Shown here: piece after piece, positions 25,412-35,380 of the stretch | How positions within the stretch are numbered: the stretch's first letter is position 1 | Layout of the letters: every line of letters starts with the position of its first letter | NCBI RefSeq assembly: GCF_000176915.2 | Contig: NC_014844.1 | Coordinates: forward strand, 3,286,001-3,350,000 | DNA: 64,000 bases | Direction of reading: 5' to 3' | DNA from: Pseudodesulfovibrio aespoeensis Aspo-2 | GTDB lineage: Bacteria; Desulfobacterota; Desulfovibrionia; Desulfovibrionales; Desulfovibrionaceae | Program-made: the position numbers and the translations under genes | Notes under the pieces: model-generated | Seen by the model: the letters and a program-made list of their open reading frames with translations, nothing else | Told to the model about the DNA's origin: nothing | The model's database searches: none

Positions 25412-25873
25412 ATGATGCGCCCCGCCCCGGATCACATTCTTGATGACGCCCCGCTGCTCGTGAGCGCCTGCCTGATCGGGCAGCCATGCCGCTACGACGG
25501 CGCGGCCACCCCGACCACGTGGGTCATGGACCTCGTGGCCCAGGGCCGGGCCATTCCCTTCTGCCCGGAGATCGCGGGCGGCCTGCCCACGCCTCGCACG
25601 CCGTGCGAGCTGCGCCGGGGCAAGGTGGTGGACCGGGACGGCATCGACCACACCGACGCCTTCCTGCGCGGGGCGGAGCAGGGTCTTGCCCTGGCCCGGC
25701 TGGCCGGATGCGCCGGGGCCGTGCTCAAGGCGCGCTCGCCCTCCTGCGGCCTCGGCCAGATCTACGACGGCACCTTCACCGGCCTGCTGGTGCCGGGCAA
25801 TGGCCTCTTCGCCGCCCTGCTCCTGGCCCACGGCATCCCGGTGCGCACCGAGCTCGACCAGGACCGCCCGTGA
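25412..25873 (+). CDS. DUF523 family protein
   Basis: 153 aa. The family signature is the Cys-rich start LLVSACLIGQPCRYDG, the FCPEIAGGLPTPR segment and KARSPSCGLG. The conserved cysteines suggest a metal- or thiol-dependent role, but no reaction is established for this family. GAGACCACGCC lies before the ATG. It overlaps the next gene by four bases (GTGA), so the pair is translationally coupled. Confidence 0.85.
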   Translation: MMRPAPDHILDDAPLLVSACLIGQPCRYDGAATPTTWVMDLVAQGRAIPFCPEIAGGLPTPRTPCELRRGKVVDRDGIDHTDAFLRGAEQGLALARLAGCAGAVLKARSPSCGLGQIYDGTFTGLLVPGNGLFAALLLAHGIPVRTELDQDRP

Positions 25874-26580
25874 CCAGCTATTGCGGCCTGCCCCTGTCCA
25901 TCCGCGCCCACGCCCGCGCCCGCAGGGTGCTGGTAAAACTGGTGCCGGGCCGGGGGCTTGAGGTGGTGGTGCCGCCCGGCTTCGACCCGGACCGGGTGCC
26001 CGCCATCCTCGACGCCAGACGACCGTGGATCGAGCGCGCCAGGGCAACCATGGAGGCGCGCGGCACGGACCTGACCGGACGCGCCCCGGCCCTGCCCGAA
26101 GTGGTGGAGTTCAGGGCCGCGGGCCGGACCTGCCGGGTGGACTGCCTCGACCGTCCGGGCCGGGCCACGGTGACCGAGAACGGCCCCAGGCTGATGGTGC
26201 GCGGCCCCCTCGACGACCAGGACGCGCTCGTTGCCGCCCTGGTCCGGTTCACGGTGCGCAAGGCGCGCGAGTTCCTGCTGCCGCGCCTGGACGAGGCGAG
26301 CGGCAGGCTGTCCATGCCATACTCGGCCATGCGCGTGCGTCGCCAGCGTTCGCGCTGGGGCAGCTGCTCGGCCAGGGGCGTCATCAGCCTCAACGCCAAG
26401 CTCCTGTTCCTGCCGCCCGAGCTGGTGGACCACCTGCTGCTCCACGAGCTGTGCCACACCCGCCACCTCAACCACTCCGACGCCTACTGGGCCCTGGTGG
26501 CCGACCTGCAGCCCGAATACGCACGACTCGAAAAGGCGCTCAACCAGAGCATCGCCCTGGTGCCGCCCTGGTTTTGCTGA
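25870..26580 (+). CDS. YgjP-like (DUF45) metallopeptidase
   Basis: 236 aa from a GTG overlapping the DUF523 stop. The zinc motif HELCHTRHLNHSDAYW (HExxH...) with a downstream His marks the M48-like DUF45/YgjP group; RRQRSRWGSCSARG is the matching upstream family motif. Likely cytoplasmic; substrate unknown. It is the second gene of a three-gene set with DUF523 and the FKBP-like/methyltransferase fusion. Confidence 0.87.
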   Translation: MTSYCGLPLSIRAHARARRVLVKLVPGRGLEVVVPPGFDPDRVPAILDARRPWIERARATMEARGTDLTGRAPALPEVVEFRAAGRTCRVDCLDRPGRATVTENGPRLMVRGPLDDQDALVAALVRFTVRKAREFLLPRLDEASGRLSMPYSAMRVRRQRSRWGSCSARGVISLNAKLLFLPPELVDHLLLHELCHTRHLNHSDAYWALVADLQPEYARLEKALNQSIALVPPWFC

Positions 26581-26734
26581 TTACCGGACCCGGTCCAAAG
26601 CCGCAGACCGTCACGGCGCGCGGGGAAGCACGGTTGGGGTTGCCTTTTCCCTTTCTTCCGTTACAATAATCCTCCACCCTCGGACATTGCGCCCCCATCC
26701 GGGCGGCGACCGAGGGCATCAGCGAGGAGACGTT

Positions 26735-27946
26735 GTGGCGCACATCACACAGGATTCGGTTGTCACCGCATATTTCGAGATTTCATGGGAGAGCGCGCAC
26801 GCGGCCCATGTGGAGCGGTATCTGGCCCGCGAGGTCAGCTTTGTCCGCGACATCCTGCCTCTGGGGCTGAAAAGCCGCATGCGCGGGCTTGGGCCGGGCG
26901 ACTCGGTGGAGCTGGCCCTCGACCCCTCGGAGATCCCCGGATTCAAGCCGGGCAAGGTGCTGGACATGCCCATCGCCCGGTTCAAGGCCCCGTTCATCCA
27001 CAACCGCAAGCTCAAGCCGCGCCTGGGCCGCTTCTACCCGCAGCACCTGATCGTGGACGTCCCCGGCACCCGGCCAGACTCGGACGCCCCCTTTCGCGTG
27101 GTGGACACGGACAAGACCGGATTCAAGGCGGACCTCAACCACCCCATGGCCGGACGCGACGTGCGCGTCAAGGCCACGGTGATGGACATCCGCCCGCCCT
27201 CGGGCAAGACCGGCACCCTGCGCCGCTGGTCTGACATCCTGTTCAACGGGCCGGGCATGCAGGCCCAGTTGCCGGACACGCCCACCGACTTCTTCAGCGA
27301 GGAACCCTTTGCCAGGGCCGACGAGTCGGACGACGCCCGCTTCTACACCCGGCCAAGGCCGGTGGCCCACCTGGACAGCCAGGCCATGGAGAACCTGACA
27401 GCCACCTACGCCGCGCTGCTGACCAATGCCACGGACCTCCTCGACCTCATGGCCGGGCACGACTCGCACTTACCTGAAGGGCTGTCCCCGCGCTCGGTCA
27501 CCGGCCTGGGCATGAACGCGCAGGACATGGCGGCCAACCCGGCCCTGACCGCGTCCGTGGTCCATGACCTCAACCAGGACCCGGAGCTGCCCTTTGCCGA
27601 TGCCAGCTTTGACGCCATCCTCTGCACCGTGTCCGTGGAATACCTGATCCACCCCTTCGAGGTCTTCGAGGCCGCGGCCCGGACATTGCGGCCCGGCGGA
27701 ATATTCGTGCTCTCCTTTTCCAACCGCTGGTTCGAGCCCAAGGTCATCCACGTCTGGAGCGAGCTGCACGAATTCGAGCGCATGGGACTCGTCAGCCAGT
27801 ATTTTTCCCATTCGGGACGATTCGGCGACGTGCGCACCATCAGCGAGCGCGGCTGGCCGCGCCCCGGCGACAGCCAAGACCGGCACTTTCCCCACCAGGC
27901 GGAAAGCGACCCGGTCTACGTTGTCTGGGCGCGGTTGGAGCAGTGA
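26735..27946 (+). CDS. FKBP/SlyD-like plus methyltransferase fusion protein
   Basis: 403 aa from a GTG with GAGGAG five bases upstream. Residues ~1-165 resemble an FKBP/SlyD-type peptidyl-prolyl isomerase: the segment KADLNHPMAGRDVRVKATV matches the FNHPLAGK-type core of SlyD. The C-terminal ~230 residues form a class-I SAM methyltransferase-like domain with motif I LLDLMAG, DLNQDPELPFADASFDAILC and LRPGGIFVLSFSN. The methyl acceptor and the isomerase client are unknown. Isomerase-methyltransferase linkage suggests protein modification. It is 154 bp after the metallopeptidase gene. Confidence 0.72.
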   Translation: MAHITQDSVVTAYFEISWESAHAAHVERYLAREVSFVRDILPLGLKSRMRGLGPGDSVELALDPSEIPGFKPGKVLDMPIARFKAPFIHNRKLKPRLGRFYPQHLIVDVPGTRPDSDAPFRVVDTDKTGFKADLNHPMAGRDVRVKATVMDIRPPSGKTGTLRRWSDILFNGPGMQAQLPDTPTDFFSEEPFARADESDDARFYTRPRPVAHLDSQAMENLTATYAALLTNATDLLDLMAGHDSHLPEGLSPRSVTGLGMNAQDMAANPALTASVVHDLNQDPELPFADASFDAILCTVSVEYLIHPFEVFEAAARTLRPGGIFVLSFSNRWFEPKVIHVWSELHEFERMGLVSQYFSHSGRFGDVRTISERGWPRPGDSQDRHFPHQAESDPVYVVWARLEQ

Positions 27947-27972
27947 TCTGGAAGGGCTTCCAGACAAACACC

Positions 27973-28002
27973 AGCGGGGCGGGGAATGATCCCCGCCCCG
28001 CT
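27973..28002 (+). terminator. intrinsic terminator
   Basis: AGCGGGGCGGGGA (27973-27985) pairs with TCCCCGCCCCGCT (27990-28002) around a four-base loop, followed by TGTTT. It lies between two convergent genes and ends the FKBP-methyltransferase transcript. Confidence 0.8.
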
Positions 28003-28042
28003 TGTTTCAGGCTGGTTGCCGGACAAACCGCCGGGCCATGCG

Positions 28043-29050
28043 TCAGGCCAGCTGGGCCTTGGACAGGGTGGCGATGAGCCGCTTGAGCAGCTCGGTGTCA
28101 TAGGCCCCGCGCTGGGACTTGATCCGGGTCAGGGCCTCGAACGGAGTCAGCGCCTTGCGACCCGCTGCGCCGCGCACCAGACCGTCGTATTCGTTGCACA
28201 GGGCGATGACCTTGACATAGGAGGGGAGCATGGCCCCGGACGCGCCCGACGGGTAGCCCATGCCGTTCTCGCGCTCGTGGTGGAAGAGGATGCACTGCAA
28301 CGTCTCCTGGGGCAGGGGCAGGGACGAGCATATGCCCACGCCCAAGGCGGGATGGGAGCGGATCATGTCCAGCTCGGCCTGGCTCAGGGTGTCGCGCCGC
28401 CGGGTGAAGAGCTCGCCCGGCAGCTCCAGCTTGCCGATGTCATGGAGCATGGCCCCCATGCCCACGGCCACCAGCATGTCCGCGTCGTCCCTGACATAGG
28501 ACGAGAGCACGCTGACTGTCAGGACCATGACCCCGATGCCGTGCTTGTAGAGTTCGCTGCCCTCGGCGATGAACCTCGACAGCTCCTTGAGGGCATCGTC
28601 TCGCGCCAGGAACCTGAGGCTGCTGGCGATGAGCGAGCGGATCCGGGCAAAGCCTCGCTTGTCCATGGATTTTGGCAGGCTGGTTTCAAAGGCTTCACGG
28701 GCCAGCGAGACCGTGGCGTCGTTCCAGGCCCTGGCCCGCTCGCGCACCGGGATGGTCTCGTCGTCCAGGAGTTCGAGCAGGTTGTCGTGCAGGTAGTCCG
28801 CGTAGCGGCGGTAGTCCTCGGCGCGCACGTAAAGGTGGTCCACGCCGAGCCGGGAGAGCCGCTCCTTGTGCTCGTCCGTGAACAACTCGCCCTTCTCAGC
28901 ATAGAGAACATAGGTCTCATCCTGCTTGAGAAACAGGGAGAAGCCGCCCACCCTGGATGGTATGACCATGTACGGGGAGACCTTGAACAGGCTGCCCGTC
29001 TTCTGCTTTCCGGTATCATTGCCGTTTCCGGCGGGTGCGGTGGTTCCCAT
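28043..29050 (-). CDS. HD-GYP domain c-di-GMP phosphodiesterase
   Basis: 335 aa from the ATG preceded by AGGAGGGAG; an upstream in-frame start at 29101 lies beyond the leader. The first ~130 residues are a DUF3391-like regulatory part. The HD motif LHDIGKLELP and the GYP motif HHERENGMGYPSG define an HD-GYP phosphodiesterase that hydrolyses c-di-GMP, lowering the signal and favouring motility. A cyclic-di-GMP-I riboswitch lies in its 5' leader, giving likely feedback control. No membrane helix is seen. Confidence 0.92.
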   Translation of the reverse strand: MGTTAPAGNGNDTGKQKTGSLFKVSPYMVIPSRVGGFSLFLKQDETYVLYAEKGELFTDEHKERLSRLGVDHLYVRAEDYRRYADYLHDNLLELLDDETIPVRERARAWNDATVSLAREAFETSLPKSMDKRGFARIRSLIASSLRFLARDDALKELSRFIAEGSELYKHGIGVMVLTVSVLSSYVRDDADMLVAVGMGAMLHDIGKLELPGELFTRRRDTLSQAELDMIRSHPALGVGICSSLPLPQETLQCILFHHERENGMGYPSGASGAMLPSYVKVIALCNEYDGLVRGAAGRKALTPFEALTRIKSQRGAYDTELLKRLIATLSKAQLA

Positions 29051-29128
29051 GACTCCCTCCTGGGTCGCCGGGGAAATCGCCTGGACACCGGGAAGCCGCA
29101 TAGAAGCGGCCCGCCGGCGGGTGATGCT

Positions 29129-29253
29129 CTGGCAACCCGGCTGTCTTTGCGTACCCCTTCGCTCCCATGTCCCGGCACCGATGCCGGACAGAGACCGAAG
29201 CGGGCAAAGACCCGTGGCTTTCCGTCCCCGTCTCGCGACGGGTTTGGCTTGTC
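29129..29253 (-). promoter_or_regulatory. cyclic-di-GMP-I (GEMM) riboswitch
   Basis: On the minus strand the leader reads AAGCCAAACC, a GNRA-capped stem (CGTC GCGA GACG), then GGGACGGAAAGCCACGGG, a long extended helix in which GTCTTTG pairs with CAAAGAC, and finally ACAGCCGGGTTGCC. These are the hallmarks of the GEMM/c-di-GMP-I aptamer (GGGACGCAAAGCC and AGCCGGGTTACC in the known family). A CCCGCCGGCGGG hairpin after it may be the switch. It precedes an HD-GYP gene. Confidence 0.85.
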
Positions 29254-29262
29254 TTACCCATG

Positions 29263-29291
29263 ACCATACGCCCGGTCGAGCGCCCTGTAAA
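29263..29291 (-). promoter_or_regulatory. sigma-70-type promoter of the HD-GYP gene
   Basis: On the minus strand TTTACA (29286-29291) and TATGGT (29263-29268) are separated by exactly 17 bp, and the riboswitch begins about 10 bp later. The IS element inserted about 60 bp upstream of the -35. Confidence 0.65.
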
Positions 29292-29340
29292 CCTCGGACA
29301 TGTCTCCCCCTGATCCGGGAAAAAATCCCGAAACAGGCAG

Positions 29341-29350
29341 CAGTTTATCC
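29341..29350. repeat. left 10-bp target-site duplication
   Basis: CAGTTTATCC directly abuts the left IS end; the same ten bases follow the right end at 30638-30647. Confidence 0.88.
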
Positions 29351-30637
29351 CAGGGCAACCGCATCTAATTTCCAGTCAGCACCTTGATAAGAAACGAGTT
29401 GTCCCAGCCAGCCATTTTGCGCTTTCTCTTCATGCTGGTTTTCGTAGACTCTTGTTTCACACAATTGAGCGCTATTTTCCTCAACATTGAGAGGTTTTCC
29501 GGCGAATTATCCTTTCGTATACGACTTTGGTCCTCGCCGAAACTGACATCGAGCACCCAATGGACTGTGTTTTCTATCCCCCAGTGCTCACGGACGGCAT
29601 CGCCGAAACGTTGAGCGTGCCCGTTGATACTCATGATGAAATATCTTTTTTCTATTCGATATGGTGTTGCCAACTTCGCGTTTTGATTCAACCATGCCGA
29701 TGGCATTGAGATTGTCCCACCCTGTTATTCCTGCCAGAAGACCGTCACCCACAATGGTGCTGTATTCACGGGTTTCGATTCGGCCATGGCCGGAATCGAT
29801 TGTCCGGCGCGTCTGATGTAGCAAAGATGTATTGACCTTGGACTCGTTAAACAAAGATCAATATATTCATAAAGTTCTGGCTGGTTCTGTTTTACGGCAA
29901 GCACATAGTCGGCTTTTTGATCCGATCTGCTTGGCTATGGCTTTTTGGCACCCCATGGCATCAATGGTGACAATTGCACCTTCAAGATGCAGCATTTCAA
30001 GCAGCTTGGGGATTGCAGTAATTTCATTCGACTTGTCATCCACTTTCACTTGGCCAAGGATAAGGTTGTCCTGTGAAAGCCATGCGTTGACCAAATGAAG
30101 AGAGTTTTTTTGCGTTGCCCTATCGAACGATCGCCGCACCGTCTTTCCATCAAACGCCACAACTTTGCCGCGCATTTCGATCTGTAGGGCCGAAAGCCAA
30201 CTCGACAGCGCTTGTTGCAATTCGATGGGCTCCAGTCTGGCAAAGACGCGCGCAAACGTGTCGTGGGATGGAATGCCATTTGGAAGCTCAAGAAATGTTT
30301 TCAGCCATTTTTCCCTCGTTATTCCAAAGCATTCTATATCCTCCCACCCCTCAGCATTGGCAATAACTGCGCAAACGGCAATGACCAGTATGTCAATAAG
30401 GTTATGTTTTTTTGTCCTGTCAATTCGCGGGTCTTTGACAATGGACAGATGGGTGATCAACGACTTGTCGCAATTTGGCATCTGCACTCCCTTTTGGAGT
30501 GCACCATACACTATATCAGACTAAAATCATTATGAATGCTTTGACACATGGCATTTGAGTCAAACGAATAAATGAAGTCAGGAGGCACTTAACCGACAAA
30601 AACGCGTCAGACGCGATCCTGAGATGCGTCAGCCCTG
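29351..30637 (-). mobile_element. ISAs1-family insertion sequence, 1287 bp
   Basis: Terminal inverted repeats begin CAGGGCAACCGCATCT (left, 29351) and CAGGGCTGACGCATCT (right, read on the minus strand from 30637), and a 10-bp target duplication flanks them. The element carries one transposase gene on the minus strand, now broken by frameshifts. The length and short IRs fit the ISAs1 family. Confidence 0.88.
29365..30481 (-). pseudogene. ISAs1-family DDE transposase, frameshifted
   Basis: The intact parental protein would be about 370 aa. Start ATG at 30481 with GGGAG upstream. Frame one gives the N-terminal part (LITHLSIVKDPRIDRTKKH, FDGKTVR, then VTIDAMGCQKAIAKQI) and is lost by an extra G near 29923. 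A second shift near 29855 and a third in an A-run near 29655 are needed to join SGHGRIETRE and the C-terminal HWGIENTVHWVLDVSF piece. Catalytic aspartates and the final glutamate are present in the pieces, but no continuous frame exists, so the gene is inactive unless the frameshifts are assembly errors. Confidence 0.88.
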
Positions 30638-30647
30638 CAGTTTATCC
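30638..30647. repeat. right 10-bp target-site duplication
   Basis: CAGTTTATCC directly follows the right end of the ISAs1-family element. Confidence 0.88.
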
Positions 30648-30775
30648 CATCGGCCATTGATTTCCTGCCCGGAGCCGTATACGTATATCGACACTCAGAG
30701 TCGCGCGGCCTTGATCCGACTGAATAGTTTGTCGGGATTATCTCCTGAAACCATCATGAGGCTCCACAGACCAGC

Positions 30776-31147
30776 ATGCCCCTCACAACAACTTTCACCG
30801 TGACCGACCGGTACCTCCTGGTCATTGCGCAGGGCGCGGCGCAAACCGCCGACGAACTGACCGAGTATGCGCTGAGCCTCGTCGAAGAGGCCCGCAAAAC
30901 CGGCCAGACCCGAATCCTGCTCGACGAAACCCGGGCCGCCATCACCCCCGACACCTTTGACATCGTCCTCCTGGCCGACAGGCTCGACGCATTGCGCGTG
31001 GCCAACCTGGGCATCCGCACCGCCGCCGTCTGCGCCCCGGACAACTGCGAGGTCGAACGCTCCATCGAGACCGCCCTGCGCAACCGGTCCATCAGCTACA
31101 GGGTCTTTGACGACAAAGCCGCCGCCGAGGCGTGGCTGCTGGCCTGA
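30776..31147 (+). CDS. SpoIIAA/STAS-like small protein
   Basis: 123 aa. The beta-strand start TTTFTVTDRYLLVIAQG, the helix DELTEYALSLVEEARKTG and the strand TRILLDETRAAI fit the SpoIIAA-like (STAS/SEC14) fold used for protein interaction in regulation. No conserved phosphorylatable serine of anti-sigma antagonists could be confirmed. Single domain, cytoplasmic. It lies 109 bp before uvrA with no known connection. Confidence 0.6.
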   Translation: MPLTTTFTVTDRYLLVIAQGAAQTADELTEYALSLVEEARKTGQTRILLDETRAAITPDTFDIVLLADRLDALRVANLGIRTAAVCAPDNCEVERSIETALRNRSISYRVFDDKAAAEAWLLA

Positions 31148-31256
31148 CCGCTCGCCAGCCCCTAAAACAATTCAGACAATTATTTCCACAAACCTTGCCG
31201 GGGGGCTTTTTCATCGCGCCCCTTGCCTTCGATCTGGGAATGTTTATCATCCGGCC

Positions 31257-34025
<2,769 letters not shown>

Positions 34026-34056
34026 ATGTCTCCGAAGGCCAGAACCGCATGAACGA

Positions 34057-34093
34057 AATCGGCCCGGCATCCACAAGGATGACCGGGCCGATT
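34057..34093. terminator. terminator between convergent uvrA and phoB-like genes
   Basis: A perfect 11-bp stem AATCGGCCCGG (34057-34067) pairs with CCGGGCCGATT (34083-34093). It can serve both strands. Confidence 0.7.
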
Positions 34094-34118
34094 CCGCTTC
34101 ATGAGACGCGGATGAAAC

Positions 34119-34805
34119 TCAGGAACGAAAACGGTACCCGACGCCGCGAACGGTTTCTATCCACTCGGCATAAGGGCCGAGCTTCTGGCGCAGCCGACGC
34201 ACATGGGTGTCCACGGTGCGGGAGTAGCCTTCAAAATGGGTGTCCCAGACCGTGTCCAGCAGGTTGTCGCGGGTCTGGACCTTGCCGCTGCCCGAGATGA
34301 GCACGGTCAGCAGCTTGAATTCCGTGGCGGTCAGGGTCGCCTCTTCTCCGTCCACCGTGATCTGGTGGGCCTCGAAGTCGATGCGCAGCCCCTCGCGCTC
34401 CCACGCCTTGGGGGCCTTGGGCTCACGCCCGCCCGCCCGGCGCAGCACGGCCTTGATGCGCAGGACCAGCTCTCGCGGCGAGAAGGGCTTGACGATGTAG
34501 TCGTCCGCACCCAGCTCAAGGCCCACGATCTTGTCGATCTCCTCGCCCTTGGCCGTGAGCATGATCACCGGGATGCGCGACAGCGAACTGTTGCCCTTGA
34601 TCTGGCGGCAGACCTCAAGTCCGTCCATGCCCGGCATCATCAGGTCAAGCAGCACGATGTCCGGCTTGAACGCCTCGGCCAGGGCCAGGCCCGATGCGCC
34701 GTCTTCTGCCGCAGCCACGTCGAATCCGGCGGCGGTCAGGTTGTATTTGAGCAGTTCCCGGGTGTCTTTGTGGTCTTCGACCACCAGTATCTTGTGGGCG
34801 GACAC
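34119..34805 (-). CDS. phoB: PhoB-like response regulator
   Basis: 228 aa from a GTG with AAGGAG upstream; a longer ATG start at 34853 lacks a site. The receiver (1-120) has the acidic pair VVEDH and phospho-acceptor Asp54 in VLLDLMMPGMDG, with Lys in ADDYIVKPFSPRELV. The OmpR/PhoB winged helix (about 130-228) has TATEFKLLTVLI and SRTVDTHVRRLRQKLG. A Pho box lies about 65 bp upstream with a -10-like TATAGC, so autoregulation and a PhoB identity are likely. No phoR kinase is adjacent. Confidence 0.9.
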   Translation of the reverse strand: MSAHKILVVEDHKDTRELLKYNLTAAGFDVAAAEDGASGLALAEAFKPDIVLLDLMMPGMDGLEVCRQIKGNSSLSRIPVIMLTAKGEEIDKIVGLELGADDYIVKPFSPRELVLRIKAVLRRAGGREPKAPKAWEREGLRIDFEAHQITVDGEEATLTATEFKLLTVLISGSGKVQTRDNLLDTVWDTHFEGYSRTVDTHVRRLRQKLGPYAEWIETVRGVGYRFRS

Positions 34806-34842
34806 GGCGCGTCTCCTTGCTGGCGATGAATTGTTACGGCCT

Positions 34843-34848
34843 GCTATA
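34843..34848 (-). promoter_or_regulatory. phoB: candidate -10 of the phoB-like gene
   Basis: TATAGC on the minus strand is 21 bp from the Pho-box edge, so the last PhoB repeat would overlap the -35 region as in E. coli pho promoters. Confidence 0.4.
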
Positions 34849-34869
34849 CCCAAGTCCCTTCATGCCGGT

Positions 34870-34906
34870 GTTACAATCCAGTAACTTTATCGCAACAAAA
34901 TGTCAC
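34870..34906 (-). promoter_or_regulatory. Pho box upstream of the phoB-like gene
   Basis: The plus-strand pentamers GTTAC (34870), GTAAC (34881), GCAAC (34892) and GTCAC (34902) are spaced 11, 11 and 10 bp apart. The same periodicity occurs upstream of pstB-phoU. It lies between the regulator gene and a divergent small orphan gene. Confidence 0.6.
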
Positions 34907-35085
34907 CTGTTCAGTGGTTGACCACGCAAAGAGAGGCGTGGCGGAACGCACTGCCCTGCCCAGGCGGCACCCCTATCACCCGCCTGGAACAAATGTCGAT
35001 TTTTCCCCTTAAGCGGTTCACCAAACAGGCCGATATGGAGTGTGGAGCAGGCGCGACGCCACACTCTCGACTGGAGAAAAAACGC

Positions 35086-35301
35086 ATGTACTACCACGGC
35101 TTCGACAAGAAATTTCCTTCGGGAAGCAAGTATTGGACGGTATACGATGACCAGCTCATCGGCATGCTGTTTTCAAAGATAGTGAACAAGACCATGAGTG
35201 TGGAGATGGCCGGAGCGGATTCGGAGGAACTGGTCGACGAGATGGTGCACAATCTGTTCGACCTGTGCTTCTACATCAACAAGGATTTCCACGACTGCTA
35301 G
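35086..35301 (+). CDS. 71-aa orphan protein
   Basis: Start ATG with GGAG ten bases upstream. It begins with an aromatic-rich stretch (MYYHGFDKKF), then VYDDQLIGMLFSKIVNKT and ends FYINKDFHDC, with two Cys residues near the end. There is no signal peptide and no recognisable domain. It is followed by a strong terminator and preceded at a distance by the Pho box. Two earlier in-frame starts (34900, 35035) would add residues without a ribosome site. Its existence rests on the site, the protein-like composition and the terminator. Confidence 0.6.
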   Translation: MYYHGFDKKFPSGSKYWTVYDDQLIGMLFSKIVNKTMSVEMAGADSEELVDEMVHNLFDLCFYINKDFHDC

Positions 35302-35327
35302 CAGCAGAACCCTTCTCATCCATTTGG

Positions 35328-35354
35328 AAAAGCCCGGCGCGAGCCGGGCTTTTT
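35328..35354. terminator. bidirectional intrinsic terminator
   Basis: AAAAGCCCGGC (35328-35338) pairs with GCCGGGCTTTT around a GCGA loop, with T residues after. It serves the 71-aa gene on the plus strand and the convergent aminotransferase gene. Confidence 0.85.
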
Positions 35355-35380
35355 CGTGGATCAGGCAAAGCTGGCCGAGG

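Noticed and set aside
29365-30481. programmed frameshifting of the ISAs1 transposase
   Set aside because: The family uses one frame, and three shifts at different sites are needed, so decay or sequence errors are simpler.
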